Source of the DNA: Cryomorphaceae bacterium
GTDB lineage: Bacteria; Bacteroidota; Bacteroidia; Flavobacteriales; Schleiferiaceae
NCBI GenBank assembly: GCA_949547975.1
Contig: CATITW010000155.1
Coordinates: forward strand, 1-5,774
Length of the DNA: 5,774 nt
Reading direction: 5' to 3'
This document shows, one piece after another, positions 1 to 5,774 of this stretch; position 1 is the first letter of the stretch; each line of letters starts with the position of its first letter. Under the pieces are notes generated by a model, which was not told where the DNA came from, did not search any database, and saw only the letters and a program-made list of their open reading frames with translations. Made by a program: the position numbers and the translations under genes.

Positions 1-269
1 CCATTTCGATTCTAGGCCTAAGCCTGCTCGGGGCGGGAATGATTAGTACACCTAAAAACACTACTGCTATTGTGGTCAGCTCCAGCAGTTATGGATACAG
101 TGAACCCACCACCCAAAGTACACGTATCGTTCTTCTCGCCGAAGGCAGCGCAGGAAAAGTCCTGAGCACCGAAGGCGATTGGAGCTACATCGAACTAGGC
201 GACGGACGTCGGGGCTGGTTCGATAGTGCAGCTTGGATGCGTGTTTTCCCCGAGCTAGAGTTAGACTAG
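1..269 (+). CDS. 3' end of a BatE-like protein (membrane segment plus SH3b-like domain), partial at window start
   Basis: The reading frame is open from base 3 through the window edge, so the ATG at 39 is probably internal and only the last 88 codons are seen. Visible residues begin with a hydrophobic stretch (ISILGLSLLGAGM), the likely end of a transmembrane helix. About 65 residues of SH3b character follow: AIVV strand, LLAEGSAGKVL, GDWSYIELGDGRRGW, then a short acidic tail ending ELELD. The pattern of a strand, 'L.EG..', 'GDW..I.L.DGR.GW' and a final aromatic residue matches the C-terminal SH3 domain of BatE, whose N-terminal part carries TPR repeats and membrane helices. From family knowledge, Bat proteins (BatA-E) are linked to oxygen tolerance or envelope stress in Bacteroidota, with unclear biochemistry. 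The TPR part lies outside the window, so another membrane-anchored SH3b protein remains possible. The gene ends tail-to-tail with the next one, overlapping it by 9 bases. Confidence 0.6.
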   Translation, partial: ISILGLSLLGAGMISTPKNTTAIVVSSSSYGYSEPTTQSTRIVLLAEGSAGKVLSTEGDWSYIELGDGRRGWFDSAAWMRVFPELELD

Positions 270-590
270 CTTAGGCATCCAAGATTTAACCGGAGCAGTG
301 ATGCCCATGATTTCTTGGTAACTGTTTGGGAACGCACGAACGGCATTTTTTGCCTCACTCCATTTTGGATGTGCATTGTCCCCAGCAGCATAGATGGCAA
401 AGAGGTACTTCGCGTTTTTGATGAGACGTTCCATTTGATCCTCGCTCAACTGCTCAAAGCCTGCTAATTCTTTCATTCTGCCGCTTAAAAAAGCTTCGTT
501 CAGCGTCATTTGCTGATCGATTGGTCCTTTCCAGAACGGAAATGAAAACGGGAATCCGTAGATCAGGTTGTTGATGATTTTTTCTTCCAT
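261..590 (-). CDS. Unrecognised small protein, 109 residues
   Basis: I do not recognise a family. With the ATG at 590-588 the product is 109 residues with no signal peptide, membrane helix or cysteine motif; all cysteines in the frame lie upstream of this ATG. Residues 11-20 (YGFPFSFPFW) are unusually rich in aromatic residues and proline. Residues 28-70 look like two amphipathic helices (TLNEAFLSGRMKELAGFEQL, then SEDQMERLIKNAKYLFAIYA). The tail (WSEAKNAVRAFPNSYQEIMG) has further helical character and ends in a basic KLV. An in-frame GTG at 650 would add 20 residues (NTCCSFKEPNNNQ...), but these look like translated non-coding sequence, so the ATG is preferred. The gene lies 162 bases downstream of thiL on the same strand and could be cotranscribed or have its own promoter. 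Composition is protein-like and similar to its neighbours, so it is probably real, but that rests only on length and composition. Confidence 0.6.
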   Translation of the reverse strand: MEEKIINNLIYGFPFSFPFWKGPIDQQMTLNEAFLSGRMKELAGFEQLSEDQMERLIKNAKYLFAIYAAGDNAHPKWSEAKNAVRAFPNSYQEIMGITAPVKSWMPKLV

Positions 591-625
591 GATAGCACTA
601 GGTGATTGGTTATTGTTTGGTTCTT

Positions 626-633
626 TAAAACTA
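626..633 (-). promoter_or_regulatory. Weak candidate -7 element for the small minus-strand gene
   Basis: Reading the minus strand, TAGTTTTA matches five of the six fixed positions of the Bacteroidota -7 element TAnnTTTG. It would place the transcript start about 30 bases before the ATG at 590 and after the alternative GTG at 650, which fits the ATG start. No TTG is found at the -33 spacing, so support is weak. Confidence 0.2.
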
Positions 634-663
634 CAACAAGTATTAATCACTTAGTGCGCGCAT

Positions 664-716
664 TCATTAATTAGTATTAAATGAGACTTTTGGGTCTGCA
701 TTTGTTCAATTAATGA
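664..716. repeat. 53-bp imperfect hairpin between thiL and the small gene
   Basis: The outer arms TCATTAATT (664-672) and AATTAATGA (708-716) are a perfect 9-bp inverted repeat. Inside them AAATG (679-683) pairs with CATTT (699-703), and AGAC (684-687) pairs with GTCT (694-697), leaving G698 bulged and a 6-base loop. The two stems are joined by an unpaired 6- by 4-base internal loop. It lies 37 bases past the thiL stop on the minus strand. It could be a transcript-end structure for thiL or an RNA element ahead of the small gene. No run of U follows on either strand, so it is not a standard intrinsic terminator. Confidence 0.5.
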
Positions 717-752
717 CTTTTCACGGGCCTTTTGAGGTAAATAACGCGCCTT

Positions 753-1793
753 TTACTCGTGGTGCTTGAAACCTTGCGCCTTCAATTCAATGACTTTTTC
801 GTCACGTGTGATCAGATTCGCACCGGTCCCTTCCTTGACGAAGCCGATCACCGTGAGGTTAGGATTCGCTTTGATCTTTTCGTGTTCAGAGATTGGAATG
901 GTAAAGAGCAATTCATAATCCTCACCACCGCTCAATGAGATGGTCGTGGTATTCATATTGAACTCTTCACATAAGGTAAAGATGGAAGGGTCGATCGGAA
1001 TTTTATTCTCGTAGACGTTGAACTGCATGTTCGCCGATTTTGCCAAGTGCAGTATTTCAGAGCTGAGTCCGTCGCTCACGTCAATCATCGAAGTCGGTTT
1101 GACGTCGAGTCCTTTGAGGAGTTCGATGATGTCCTTGCGCGCCTCTGGTTTTAACTGGCGCTCGAGAATGTATTCATGCCCGTTCAATTCTGGCTGCATA
1201 TCCGGGTTCTCCAAATACACTTGCTTTTCGCGTTCGAGAATTTGCAAGCCCATGTACGCGCCTCCGAGGTCTCCAGAAACTACGATGAGGTCGTTTTCTT
1301 GTGCACCAGAGCGACGCGCTTCTGCACCTTTTTCTACTCGGCCAGCTGCTGTGATTGAAATCATAAGGCCGCTTTGAGAGGCAGTGGTGTCACCACCGAT
1401 CAGGTCCACGCCATAGCGTTCACACGCGAGGTGAATGCCTGAATAAATTTCTTCGAGGGCCTCGACGGGGAATCGGTTAGAGACCGCGATGCCTACCGTG
1501 ATGTGCTCCGCAACGCCGTTCATGGCGTAGATGTCGCTGAGGTTTACTACGACGCTTTTGTACCCGAGATGCTTGAGGGGTACGTAGCTTAGATCGAAGT
1601 GTACTCCTTCGACGAGTAGGTCGGTGGAGATCGCGGTGTAGTGGTCGCCCTGGTCGATCAGTGCGGCGTCATCGCCGATGCCCAGGGTGGTGTTTGCGTT
1701 CTTGATTTTGGTGTCTTTGGTTAATTGGTCAATAAGGCCAAACTCTCCAAGATCCGAAATGGGAGTGCGCTGTGGATTTTTCGATTCAAACAT
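753..1793 (-). CDS. thiL: Thiamine-monophosphate kinase ThiL
   Basis: ThiL phosphorylates thiamine monophosphate with ATP to give thiamine diphosphate, the active cofactor, in the cytoplasm. The 346-residue product is full length for the family. Visible motifs in order: GIGDDAAL (38-45, metal and nucleotide binding acidic pair), STDLLVEGVHFD (56-67), a helix GYKSVVVNLSDIYAMNG (77-93), LIGGDTTAS (131-139), the linker into the C-terminal domain DLIVVSGDLGGAYMGLQ (168-184), MIDVSDGLSSEILHLA (236-251) and SGGEDYELLFT (288-298). These acidic motifs are those expected of the PurM/ThiL fold. The start at 1793 is supported by the conserved-looking N-terminus (QRTPISDLGEFGLI), which is typical of Bacteroidota ThiL and leaves no room for a later start. 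No other thiamine gene and no thiamine diphosphate riboswitch are visible beside it. A perfect -7 octamer ends only 4 bases before the ATG, so the mRNA may be leaderless. Confidence 0.96.
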   Translation of the reverse strand: MFESKNPQRTPISDLGEFGLIDQLTKDTKIKNANTTLGIGDDAALIDQGDHYTAISTDLLVEGVHFDLSYVPLKHLGYKSVVVNLSDIYAMNGVAEHITVGIAVSNRFPVEALEEIYSGIHLACERYGVDLIGGDTTASQSGLMISITAAGRVEKGAEARRSGAQENDLIVVSGDLGGAYMGLQILEREKQVYLENPDMQPELNGHEYILERQLKPEARKDIIELLKGLDVKPTSMIDVSDGLSSEILHLAKSANMQFNVYENKIPIDPSIFTLCEEFNMNTTTISLSGGEDYELLFTIPISEHEKIKANPNLTVIGFVKEGTGANLITRDEKVIELKAQGFKHHE

Positions 1794-1797
1794 AGAG

Positions 1798-1830
1798 CAA
1801 AGTTATTGCGTTATAGTCGATGTATAACAA
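1798..1830 (-). promoter_or_regulatory. Predicted thiL promoter (Bacteroidota type)
   Basis: On the minus strand TAACTTTG (1805 to 1798) fits the -7 consensus TAnnTTTG at every fixed position. A TTG at 1830-1828 lies 22 bases upstream, within the usual range for the -33 element; a TTTG at 1834-1831 is a little further off. The octamer ends 4 bases before the thiL ATG, putting the predicted start of transcription at or within a base or two of the start codon. Confidence 0.6.
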
Positions 1831-1850
1831 CAAAAGACCGCGATAATCAT

Positions 1851-1858
1851 TAACTTTG
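1851..1858 (+). promoter_or_regulatory. Predicted suf operon -7 promoter element
   Basis: TAACTTTG fits the Bacteroidota -7 consensus TAnnTTTG at every fixed position and would start transcription near 1862-1865, about 25 bases before the sufA ATG. No TTG occurs at the -33 spacing (the stretch there reads TAACAACAAAAG), so the promoter may be weak or depend on an activator; that last point is inference. Confidence 0.55.
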
Positions 1859-1866
1859 CAACTGGT

Positions 1867-1883
1867 TTTAGAATGAGTCTAAA
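1867..1883. promoter_or_regulatory. Candidate operator: perfect inverted repeat TTTAGA-N5-TCTAAA
   Basis: TTTAGA (1867-1872) and TCTAAA (1878-1883) are exact reverse complements separated by ATGAG. Half-site centres are 11 bp apart, about one helical turn, as expected for a dimeric regulator. The site starts a few bases after the predicted suf transcription start and ends 5 bases before the sufA ATG, so a bound protein would block transcription or initiation. Its shape loosely recalls sites of the DtxR/MntR metal-dependent repressors, but the regulator is unknown and no regulator gene is in the window. Confidence 0.45.
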
Positions 1884-1888
1884 TAATT

Positions 1889-2218
1889 ATGGTAAAAGTA
1901 TCTACTACAGCTAAGGAGAAACTTGCCACACTCGTTGCAGAGGAAGGCAAGGCACTTGAAGCGACCTATATCAGCGTAGGAGTCACCAGCGGCGGATGCT
2001 CTGGCCTGTCCTATTCTATGGAGTTTACCTCCGAGATGCCCGAAAATGCTGAGCTCTATGAAGACAATGGCGTTAAAGTCGTTGTGGAGAAAAAGAGCCT
2101 GTTGTACCTGATCGGAACGACGCTCGAATACAGCGGTGGACTGAATGGTAAAGGGTTCAATTTTAATAATCCCAACGCGACACGTACCTGCGGGTGCGGT
2201 GAAAGTTTCGCGGTATAA
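1889..2218 (+). CDS. sufA: A-type iron-sulfur carrier (SufA/IscA/HesB family)
   Basis: A-type proteins bind an iron-sulfur cluster or iron and pass the cluster to target enzymes. The product is 109 residues, the usual length for a single HesB-like domain. The three ligand cysteines are present: Cys37 in SGGCSGLSY, and Cys101 and Cys103 in the C-terminal CGCG motif. The family signature GKGFNFNNPNA (87-97) comes just before the last pair. It is the first gene of the SUF operon, 9 bases ahead of sufB, which supports the name sufA over iscA or erpA; sequence alone does not separate these subfamilies. The ATG at 1889 is the natural family start, and no Shine-Dalgarno sequence precedes it, as is common in Bacteroidota. 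The likely promoter and a palindromic operator candidate sit directly upstream. Confidence 0.92.
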   Translation: MVKVSTTAKEKLATLVAEEGKALEATYISVGVTSGGCSGLSYSMEFTSEMPENAELYEDNGVKVVVEKKSLLYLIGTTLEYSGGLNGKGFNFNNPNATRTCGCGESFAV

Positions 2219-2227
2219 ACAAAGTCT

Positions 2228-3664
2228 ATGAGTGACGAGATTCTAGACGAAATCACCGGATCCGAATACAAGTATGGGTTTACCACAGATATCGAAAGCG
2301 ATACTGTGCCGCCTGGACTGAATGAGGACGTGATTCGTATGATTAGTGCGAAGAAAAACGAACCGGAGTGGATGTTGGAGTGGCGTTTGGACGCGTTCCG
2401 CACTTGGCTAGAGATGACAGAGCCGGAATGGCACAATGTCACCTACGAAAAGCCGGACTTCCAAGCGGTTTCGTACTACAGTGCACCGAAACAAAAGAAA
2501 ACTTTAGAAAGCCTGGATGAAGTAGATCCTGAGCTATTGAAAACCTTCGAAAAACTGGGCATTAGCCTGGACGAGCAGAAGCGTTTGAGCGGGGTAGCGA
2601 TGGATGTTGTGGTAGATTCTGTATCTGTAGCGACGACCTTTAAAGCGACCTTGGCTGAGAAAGGCATCATTTTCTGTTCGATGAGTGAGGCCATTCAGGA
2701 GCACCCGGAACTCGTGCGCAAGCATTTGGGAACTGTGGTGCCAAAACGTGACAATTTCTACGCTGCTTTGAACAGCGCTGTCTTTACGGACGGATCGTTC
2801 TGTTACATTCCGAAGGGGGTGAGATGTCCGATGGAATTGAGCACGTATTTCCGTATTAACGAGGCAGGAACGGGTCAGTTTGAACGTACCCTACTCGTGG
2901 CAGACGAAGGGTCGTATGTGAGTTATTTAGAGGGCTGTACCGCACCTCAGCGCGATGAGAACCAGCTGCACGCAGCAGTGGTTGAGCTCGTTGCGATGGA
3001 CGATGCAGAGATCAAATACAGCACCGTGCAAAACTGGTATCCTGGCGATGCGCAAGGAAAAGGCGGGGTCTTCAACTTTGTGACCAAACGTGGAATTTGC
3101 GAGCGCAATGCAAAAATCAGCTGGACGCAAGTAGAGACTGGTTCTGCGGTTACCTGGAAATACCCTTCGTGTATTCTTAAAGGGGACAACAGCATCGGTG
3201 AATTTTACAGCGTTGCCGTTACCAACAAATACCAGCAAGCAGATACTGGAACGAAGATGATTCACTTGGGCAAAAACACCAAGAGTACCATCATCTCAAA
3301 AGGGATTAGCGCAGGGCACAGTCACAACAGCTACCGCGGCCTGGTTCGCGTAGGTGCTCGTGCAGAAAATGCCCGCAACTTTAGCCAGTGTGATTCCCTA
3401 CTCATGGGCGATCAGTGTGGCGCGCATACCTTCCCGTACATCGAGGCACAGCACCCTACTGCTCAGATCGAGCACGAGGCGACTACCTCGAAGATCGGTG
3501 AAGACCAATTGTTCTATTGCAACCAGCGCGGGATCGGCACAGAAGAGGCCATCGCACTGATTGTCAACGGATATTGTAAAGAAGTACTCAACCAGCTTCC
3601 GATGGAATTCGCCGTGGAAGCGCAAAAACTCTTGGAGGTCTCGCTAGAGGGTTCCGTAGGATAA
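2228..3664 (+). CDS. sufB: Fe-S cluster assembly scaffold SufB
   Basis: SufB forms the SufBC2D complex on which new clusters are built; from work on the E. coli protein it receives sulfur and binds the cluster at its interface with SufD. The product is 478 residues, close to the family's usual 470-495. An N-terminal helical region (1-125) precedes the conserved [20 protein letters not shown] block (186-205) and the beta-helix core. Key residues match E. coli SufB with a constant offset of 17: Cys237 in EGCTAP corresponds to Cys254, Cys388 in SQCDS to Cys405, and Glu415-His416-Glu417 to the 432-434 group. Other family blocks are [15 protein letters not shown] (358-371), CGAHTFPY (397-404) and [14 protein letters not shown] (423-436). 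All expected functional residues are present, so it should be active. The gene is 9 bases after sufA and 3 bases before sufC. No unusual codon use was noticed. Confidence 0.98.
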   Translation: MSDEILDEITGSEYKYGFTTDIESDTVPPGLNEDVIRMISAKKNEPEWMLEWRLDAFRTWLEMTEPEWHNVTYEKPDFQAVSYYSAPKQKKTLESLDEVDPELLKTFEKLGISLDEQKRLSGVAMDVVVDSVSVATTFKATLAEKGIIFCSMSEAIQEHPELVRKHLGTVVPKRDNFYAALNSAVFTDGSFCYIPKGVRCPMELSTYFRINEAGTGQFERTLLVADEGSYVSYLEGCTAPQRDENQLHAAVVELVAMDDAEIKYSTVQNWYPGDAQGKGGVFNFVTKRGICERNAKISWTQVETGSAVTWKYPSCILKGDNSIGEFYSVAVTNKYQQADTGTKMIHLGKNTKSTIISKGISAGHSHNSYRGLVRVGARAENARNFSQCDSLLMGDQCGAHTFPYIEAQHPTAQIEHEATTSKIGEDQLFYCNQRGIGTEEAIALIVNGYCKEVLNQLPMEFAVEAQKLLEVSLEGSVG

Positions 3665-3667
3665 GCC

Positions 3668-4417
3668 ATGATCAAAATCAAAGACTTACAAGCCAGAGTA
3701 GAGGAAAAGGAAATCCTCAAGGGCATCAATCTAGAAATCAAACCGGGCGAAGTACACGCCATTATGGGACCCAACGGTTCAGGTAAATCTACACTCAGCA
3801 ACGTGATTGCTGGTCGTGAAGATTACGAAGTGACCGGCGGCGCGATCGACTTTGAAGGTGAGGACCTGATGGACCTAGATCCGGAAGAGCGTGCACACAA
3901 AGGGATTTTCCTGAGCTTCCAGTACCCGGTAGAGATTCCGGGGGTGACCGTGAGCAACTTCATCAAAACCGCGATCAACGAGAGCCGTAAAGGCCGTGGT
4001 GAGGAGCCGATGGAAGCACGTGAAATGCTTGCGAAAATGCGTGAGAAAACTGCGTTGCTCGAGATGGACAAAAGTTACCTCAGCCGCAGCATGAACGAAG
4101 GATTCTCCGGTGGTGAGAAGAAGCGTAATGAGATTTTCCAGATGGCGATGTTGGAGCCGAAATTGGCCATTTTAGATGAGACCGATTCTGGTTTGGACAT
4201 CGATGCCTTGCGCATTGTAGCAAACGGGGTGAACAAACTCCGCAACAAAGACAACGCAGTGCTTGTGATTACTCACTACCAGCGCCTTTTGGACTACATC
4301 GAACCAGATTTCGTACACGTATTGTACAACGGTAAGATCGTGAAGAGCGGCGATAAATCACTCGCACTCGAGCTCGAAGAAAAAGGGTACGATTGGATCA
4401 AGGCAGAAAACGCATGA
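3668..4417 (+). CDS. sufC: Fe-S cluster assembly ATPase SufC
   Basis: SufC is a soluble ABC-type ATPase that binds SufB and SufD and drives the conformational change needed for cluster formation; it has no transport role. The 249-residue product carries the full ATPase set: Walker A GPNGSGKST (34-42), Q-loop Gln85 in LSFQYP, the SufC-type signature FSGGEKKRNE (146-155), Walker B LAILDETDSGLD (167-178) with the catalytic Glu171, and the H-loop His203 in ITHYQRLL. The pairing of FSGGEKKRNE with ETDSGLD is diagnostic of SufC among ABC proteins. The ATG at 3668 follows the sufB stop by 3 bases, and a weak AGGA lies about 8 bases upstream. Its stop overlaps the sufD start as ATGA, which suggests translational coupling so that the subunits are made together. 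Confidence 0.98.
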   Translation: MIKIKDLQARVEEKEILKGINLEIKPGEVHAIMGPNGSGKSTLSNVIAGREDYEVTGGAIDFEGEDLMDLDPEERAHKGIFLSFQYPVEIPGVTVSNFIKTAINESRKGRGEEPMEAREMLAKMREKTALLEMDKSYLSRSMNEGFSGGEKKRNEIFQMAMLEPKLAILDETDSGLDIDALRIVANGVNKLRNKDNAVLVITHYQRLLDYIEPDFVHVLYNGKIVKSGDKSLALELEEKGYDWIKAENA

Positions 4418-5733
4418 TAGATTTAGCACAAGATTTACTTTCCTCTTTTGTTGTCGCCGAGCCACAGCTCAACGGCAGCAAAAATCTAGGTGTGGTAGCC
4501 TTGCGCAAGGAGGCCCTGGATCGTTTTGAAGCGACCGGTTTCCCGACCACACGCAATGAAGAGTGGAAATACACCAACCTAAAACCCGTTCTGAAGCACG
4601 ACTACAAGGTCATGCTGAAGGGAGATGACGCCGTATCTTTTGCAGACATCAAGCAGTATTTGTTGAGTGATCTCGACACCTACAAGCTCGTCTTTATCAA
4701 CGGTAAATACAGCTCTTGGTTGAGCGAAACCACGCACCGCGATTTTGACATCTGTACGTTTGCCGCAGCATTGAATAAATACCCGGACGTGATCGCTGAG
4801 TACCTCGGCAAGAGCGCTCCAGAAGGTGAAACGTTTGTGGACCTGAACACTGCGTTTGCAGATGATGGTGTGTACATCCGCGTGAAAAAGGGGCAAACCG
4901 TCGACAAACCGATCGAAGTATTGTACCTCACTACCAATGAAAATGGGCCAGCGTTCTCGCAAGTGCGCAACCTGATCATTGTAGAGGAGAATGCGGAAGT
5001 ACAGATTGTGGAGCGCCACCAGAACATCGGTGACCAAGCCAGCTTTACCAATTTCGTCAGTGAAGTCTTTGCCGCTCAGGATGCACGTGTTCAGTACTAC
5101 AAAGTACAGAATGACGCTACGCATGCCTCGCTGGTGGACAACACGCATGTGCAGCAAGCGCGTCAGAGCAATGTGCACGTGGGGACGTATAGCTTCGGAG
5201 GAAAATTGGTCCGTAATAACCTGCACTTCTACTCCGCTGGAGAGCACTGTGAAAGCCACATGGACGGGATCACCATCATCGGTGACGGCCAGACGGTGGA
5301 TCATCATACGCTAGTGGATCACATCGAACCAAACTGTTACTCGCGTGAACTTTACAAGGGTATTTACCTTGGAAAGAGCCATGGCGTCTTTAACGGGAAA
5401 GTGATGGTGCGTCAGAAAGCACAAAAGACCAATGCGTTCCAGCAGAATGACAATATTTTGCTCAGCGACAAAGCCAAAGTGGACACCAAGCCGCAGCTCG
5501 AAATCTTCGCAGATGACGTGAAATGTTCGCACGGATGTACGATCGGCCAGCTCGACAAAAATGCACTCTTCTACTTGCGTTCTAGAGGTATTCCAAAACG
5601 CGAGGCGGAAGGTTTGATGACCTATGCCTTTGCTTCGGATGCGCTAGAGTACGTGAAAATCCCTCAGCTGGAGAAGCGCTTGAATGCGGTGATCGCGGAG
5701 AAATTAGGAATCAATCTAGAATTTGCCCTGTAA
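4414..5733 (+). CDS. sufD: Fe-S cluster assembly protein SufD
   Basis: SufD is the SufB paralogue that completes the SufBC2D complex; E. coli work links it to iron entry and to cluster formation at the SufB interface. The product is 439 residues. The early motif RNEEWKYTNL (47-56) is typical of the SufD N-terminal domain. The beta-helix core follows, with GDGQTVDHHTLVDHIEPNC (290-308) and SHGVFNGKVMVRQKAQKTN (322-340). The C-terminal motif DDVKCSHGCTIGQLD (367-381) contains Cys371 and His373, the counterpart of the E. coli functional His360. RSRGIPKREAEGLM (389-402) closes the conserved region. The start at 4414 is chosen because it overlaps the sufC stop in ATGA; an in-frame TTG at 4393 would add 7 residues inside sufC and is less likely. 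It ends 1 base before the sufS start. Confidence 0.97.
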   Translation: MIDLAQDLLSSFVVAEPQLNGSKNLGVVALRKEALDRFEATGFPTTRNEEWKYTNLKPVLKHDYKVMLKGDDAVSFADIKQYLLSDLDTYKLVFINGKYSSWLSETTHRDFDICTFAAALNKYPDVIAEYLGKSAPEGETFVDLNTAFADDGVYIRVKKGQTVDKPIEVLYLTTNENGPAFSQVRNLIIVEENAEVQIVERHQNIGDQASFTNFVSEVFAAQDARVQYYKVQNDATHASLVDNTHVQQARQSNVHVGTYSFGGKLVRNNLHFYSAGEHCESHMDGITIIGDGQTVDHHTLVDHIEPNCYSRELYKGIYLGKSHGVFNGKVMVRQKAQKTNAFQQNDNILLSDKAKVDTKPQLEIFADDVKCSHGCTIGQLDKNALFYLRSRGIPKREAEGLMTYAFASDALEYVKIPQLEKRLNAVIAEKLGINLEFAL

Positions 5734-5734
5734 T

Positions 5735-5774
5735 ATGGCCTACGACGTTCAGCAAATCCGTGCCCAATTCCCCA
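5735..5774 (+). CDS. sufS: Start of cysteine desulfurase SufS, partial at window end
   Basis: Only 13 codons are seen: MAYDVQQIRAQFP. This matches the usual N-terminus of SufS-type cysteine desulfurases, which begin with a short helix of the form 'D...IR.DFP' before the PLP-binding body. SufS takes sulfur from L-cysteine, using pyridoxal phosphate, and passes it to SufB, usually through SufE or SufU. Position is strong support: it starts 1 base after the sufD stop, and sufS follows sufD in many SUF operons. The catalytic lysine and cysteine lie beyond the window, so the identification depends on order and the short N-terminus. Confidence 0.8.
   Translation, partial: MAYDVQQIRAQFP

Noticed and set aside
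39..269. A complete small gene starting at the ATG at 39
   Set aside because: The frame is open upstream to the window edge and codes for a hydrophobic helix just before this ATG, so it is better read as the tail of a longer BatE-like gene.
279..318. CCAAGA...TCTTGG inverted repeat as a terminator for the BatE-like gene
   Set aside because: Six-base arms separated by 28 bases inside a coding region, with no U run, are within what chance gives.
588..650. GTG at 650 as the start of the small minus-strand gene
   Set aside because: The extra 20 residues are low-complexity and unlike the rest of the protein, and the weak promoter candidate would start the transcript after this codon.
684..697. 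AGAC...GTCT as an intrinsic terminator for thiL
   Set aside because: The stem is short and no U run follows on the minus strand. It is reported only as part of the larger hairpin.
1794..1888. A thiamine diphosphate riboswitch or other structured leader in the thiL/suf gap
   Set aside because: The thiL side has only 4 bases between the promoter and the ATG, and the suf leader is about 25 bases, too short for a riboswitch; no THI-box motif is visible.
1873..1914. A 13-codon upstream reading frame (MSLNNYGKSIYYS) overlapping the sufA start
   Set aside because: It begins in the loop of the operator candidate and has no ribosome binding site or coding character; frames this short arise by chance. 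Conservation of the ATG and stop in relatives would be needed.
4393..4416. TTG at 4393 as the sufD start
   Set aside because: It lies inside sufC and gives a charged 7-residue extension (DQGRKR) unlike SufD; the ATGA overlap at 4414 is the standard arrangement.
4579..5307. A 242-codon open frame on the minus strand inside sufD
   Set aside because: It is fully antisense to a well-conserved gene, and its protein shows no domain pattern. Long antisense frames are common opposite codon-biased genes.

Overview
The window reads as a stretch of a Bacteroidota chromosome, most likely from the order Flavobacteriales. Four things point there: the TAnnTTTG form of the promoter -7 element, occurring twice as TAACTTTG; the near absence of Shine-Dalgarno sequences; a gene tail like BatE of the Bacteroidota aerotolerance (Bat) cluster; and the N-terminus of the ThiL protein, which resembles ThiL of that phylum. 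Base composition looks balanced (near 50% GC by eye), and no mobile element, tRNA, rRNA or CRISPR array is visible.

Layout. Positions 1-269 (+) hold the 3' end of a gene whose product finishes with a hydrophobic segment and an SH3b-like domain, as in BatE. Its last 9 bases overlap the end of a convergent small gene (590-261, minus) coding for a 109-residue protein I do not recognise. Upstream of that gene, after a gap that carries a 53-bp imperfect hairpin (664-716), lies thiL (1793-753, minus), which encodes thiamine-monophosphate kinase. The 95-bp region 1794-1888 separates thiL from a divergent SUF operon on the plus strand: sufA-like (1889-2218), sufB (2228-3664), sufC (3668-4417), sufD (4414-5733) and the first codons of sufS (5735 to the window end).

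How the genes work together. The SUF genes encode an iron-sulfur cluster assembly machine. SufS would supply sulfur from cysteine, the SufB-SufC-SufD complex would build the cluster with SufC ATPase activity, and the A-type protein would carry it to target proteins. The genes are packed with gaps of 9 and 3 bases, a 4-base overlap and a gap of 1 base, so a single transcript is very likely. thiL acts in a separate pathway, the last step of thiamine diphosphate synthesis, and shares only the promoter region.

The most interesting non-coding signals are in 1794-1888. Two identical, perfectly matching -7 octamers face away from each other, one for each gene direction. A perfect 6-5-6 inverted repeat (1867-1883) lies between the predicted suf transcription start and the sufA start codon and looks like an operator. 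I see no undescribed multi-gene system. The core of the window is a well-known operon, and the new leads are the operator, the predicted leaderless thiL start, the hairpin and the orphan small protein.
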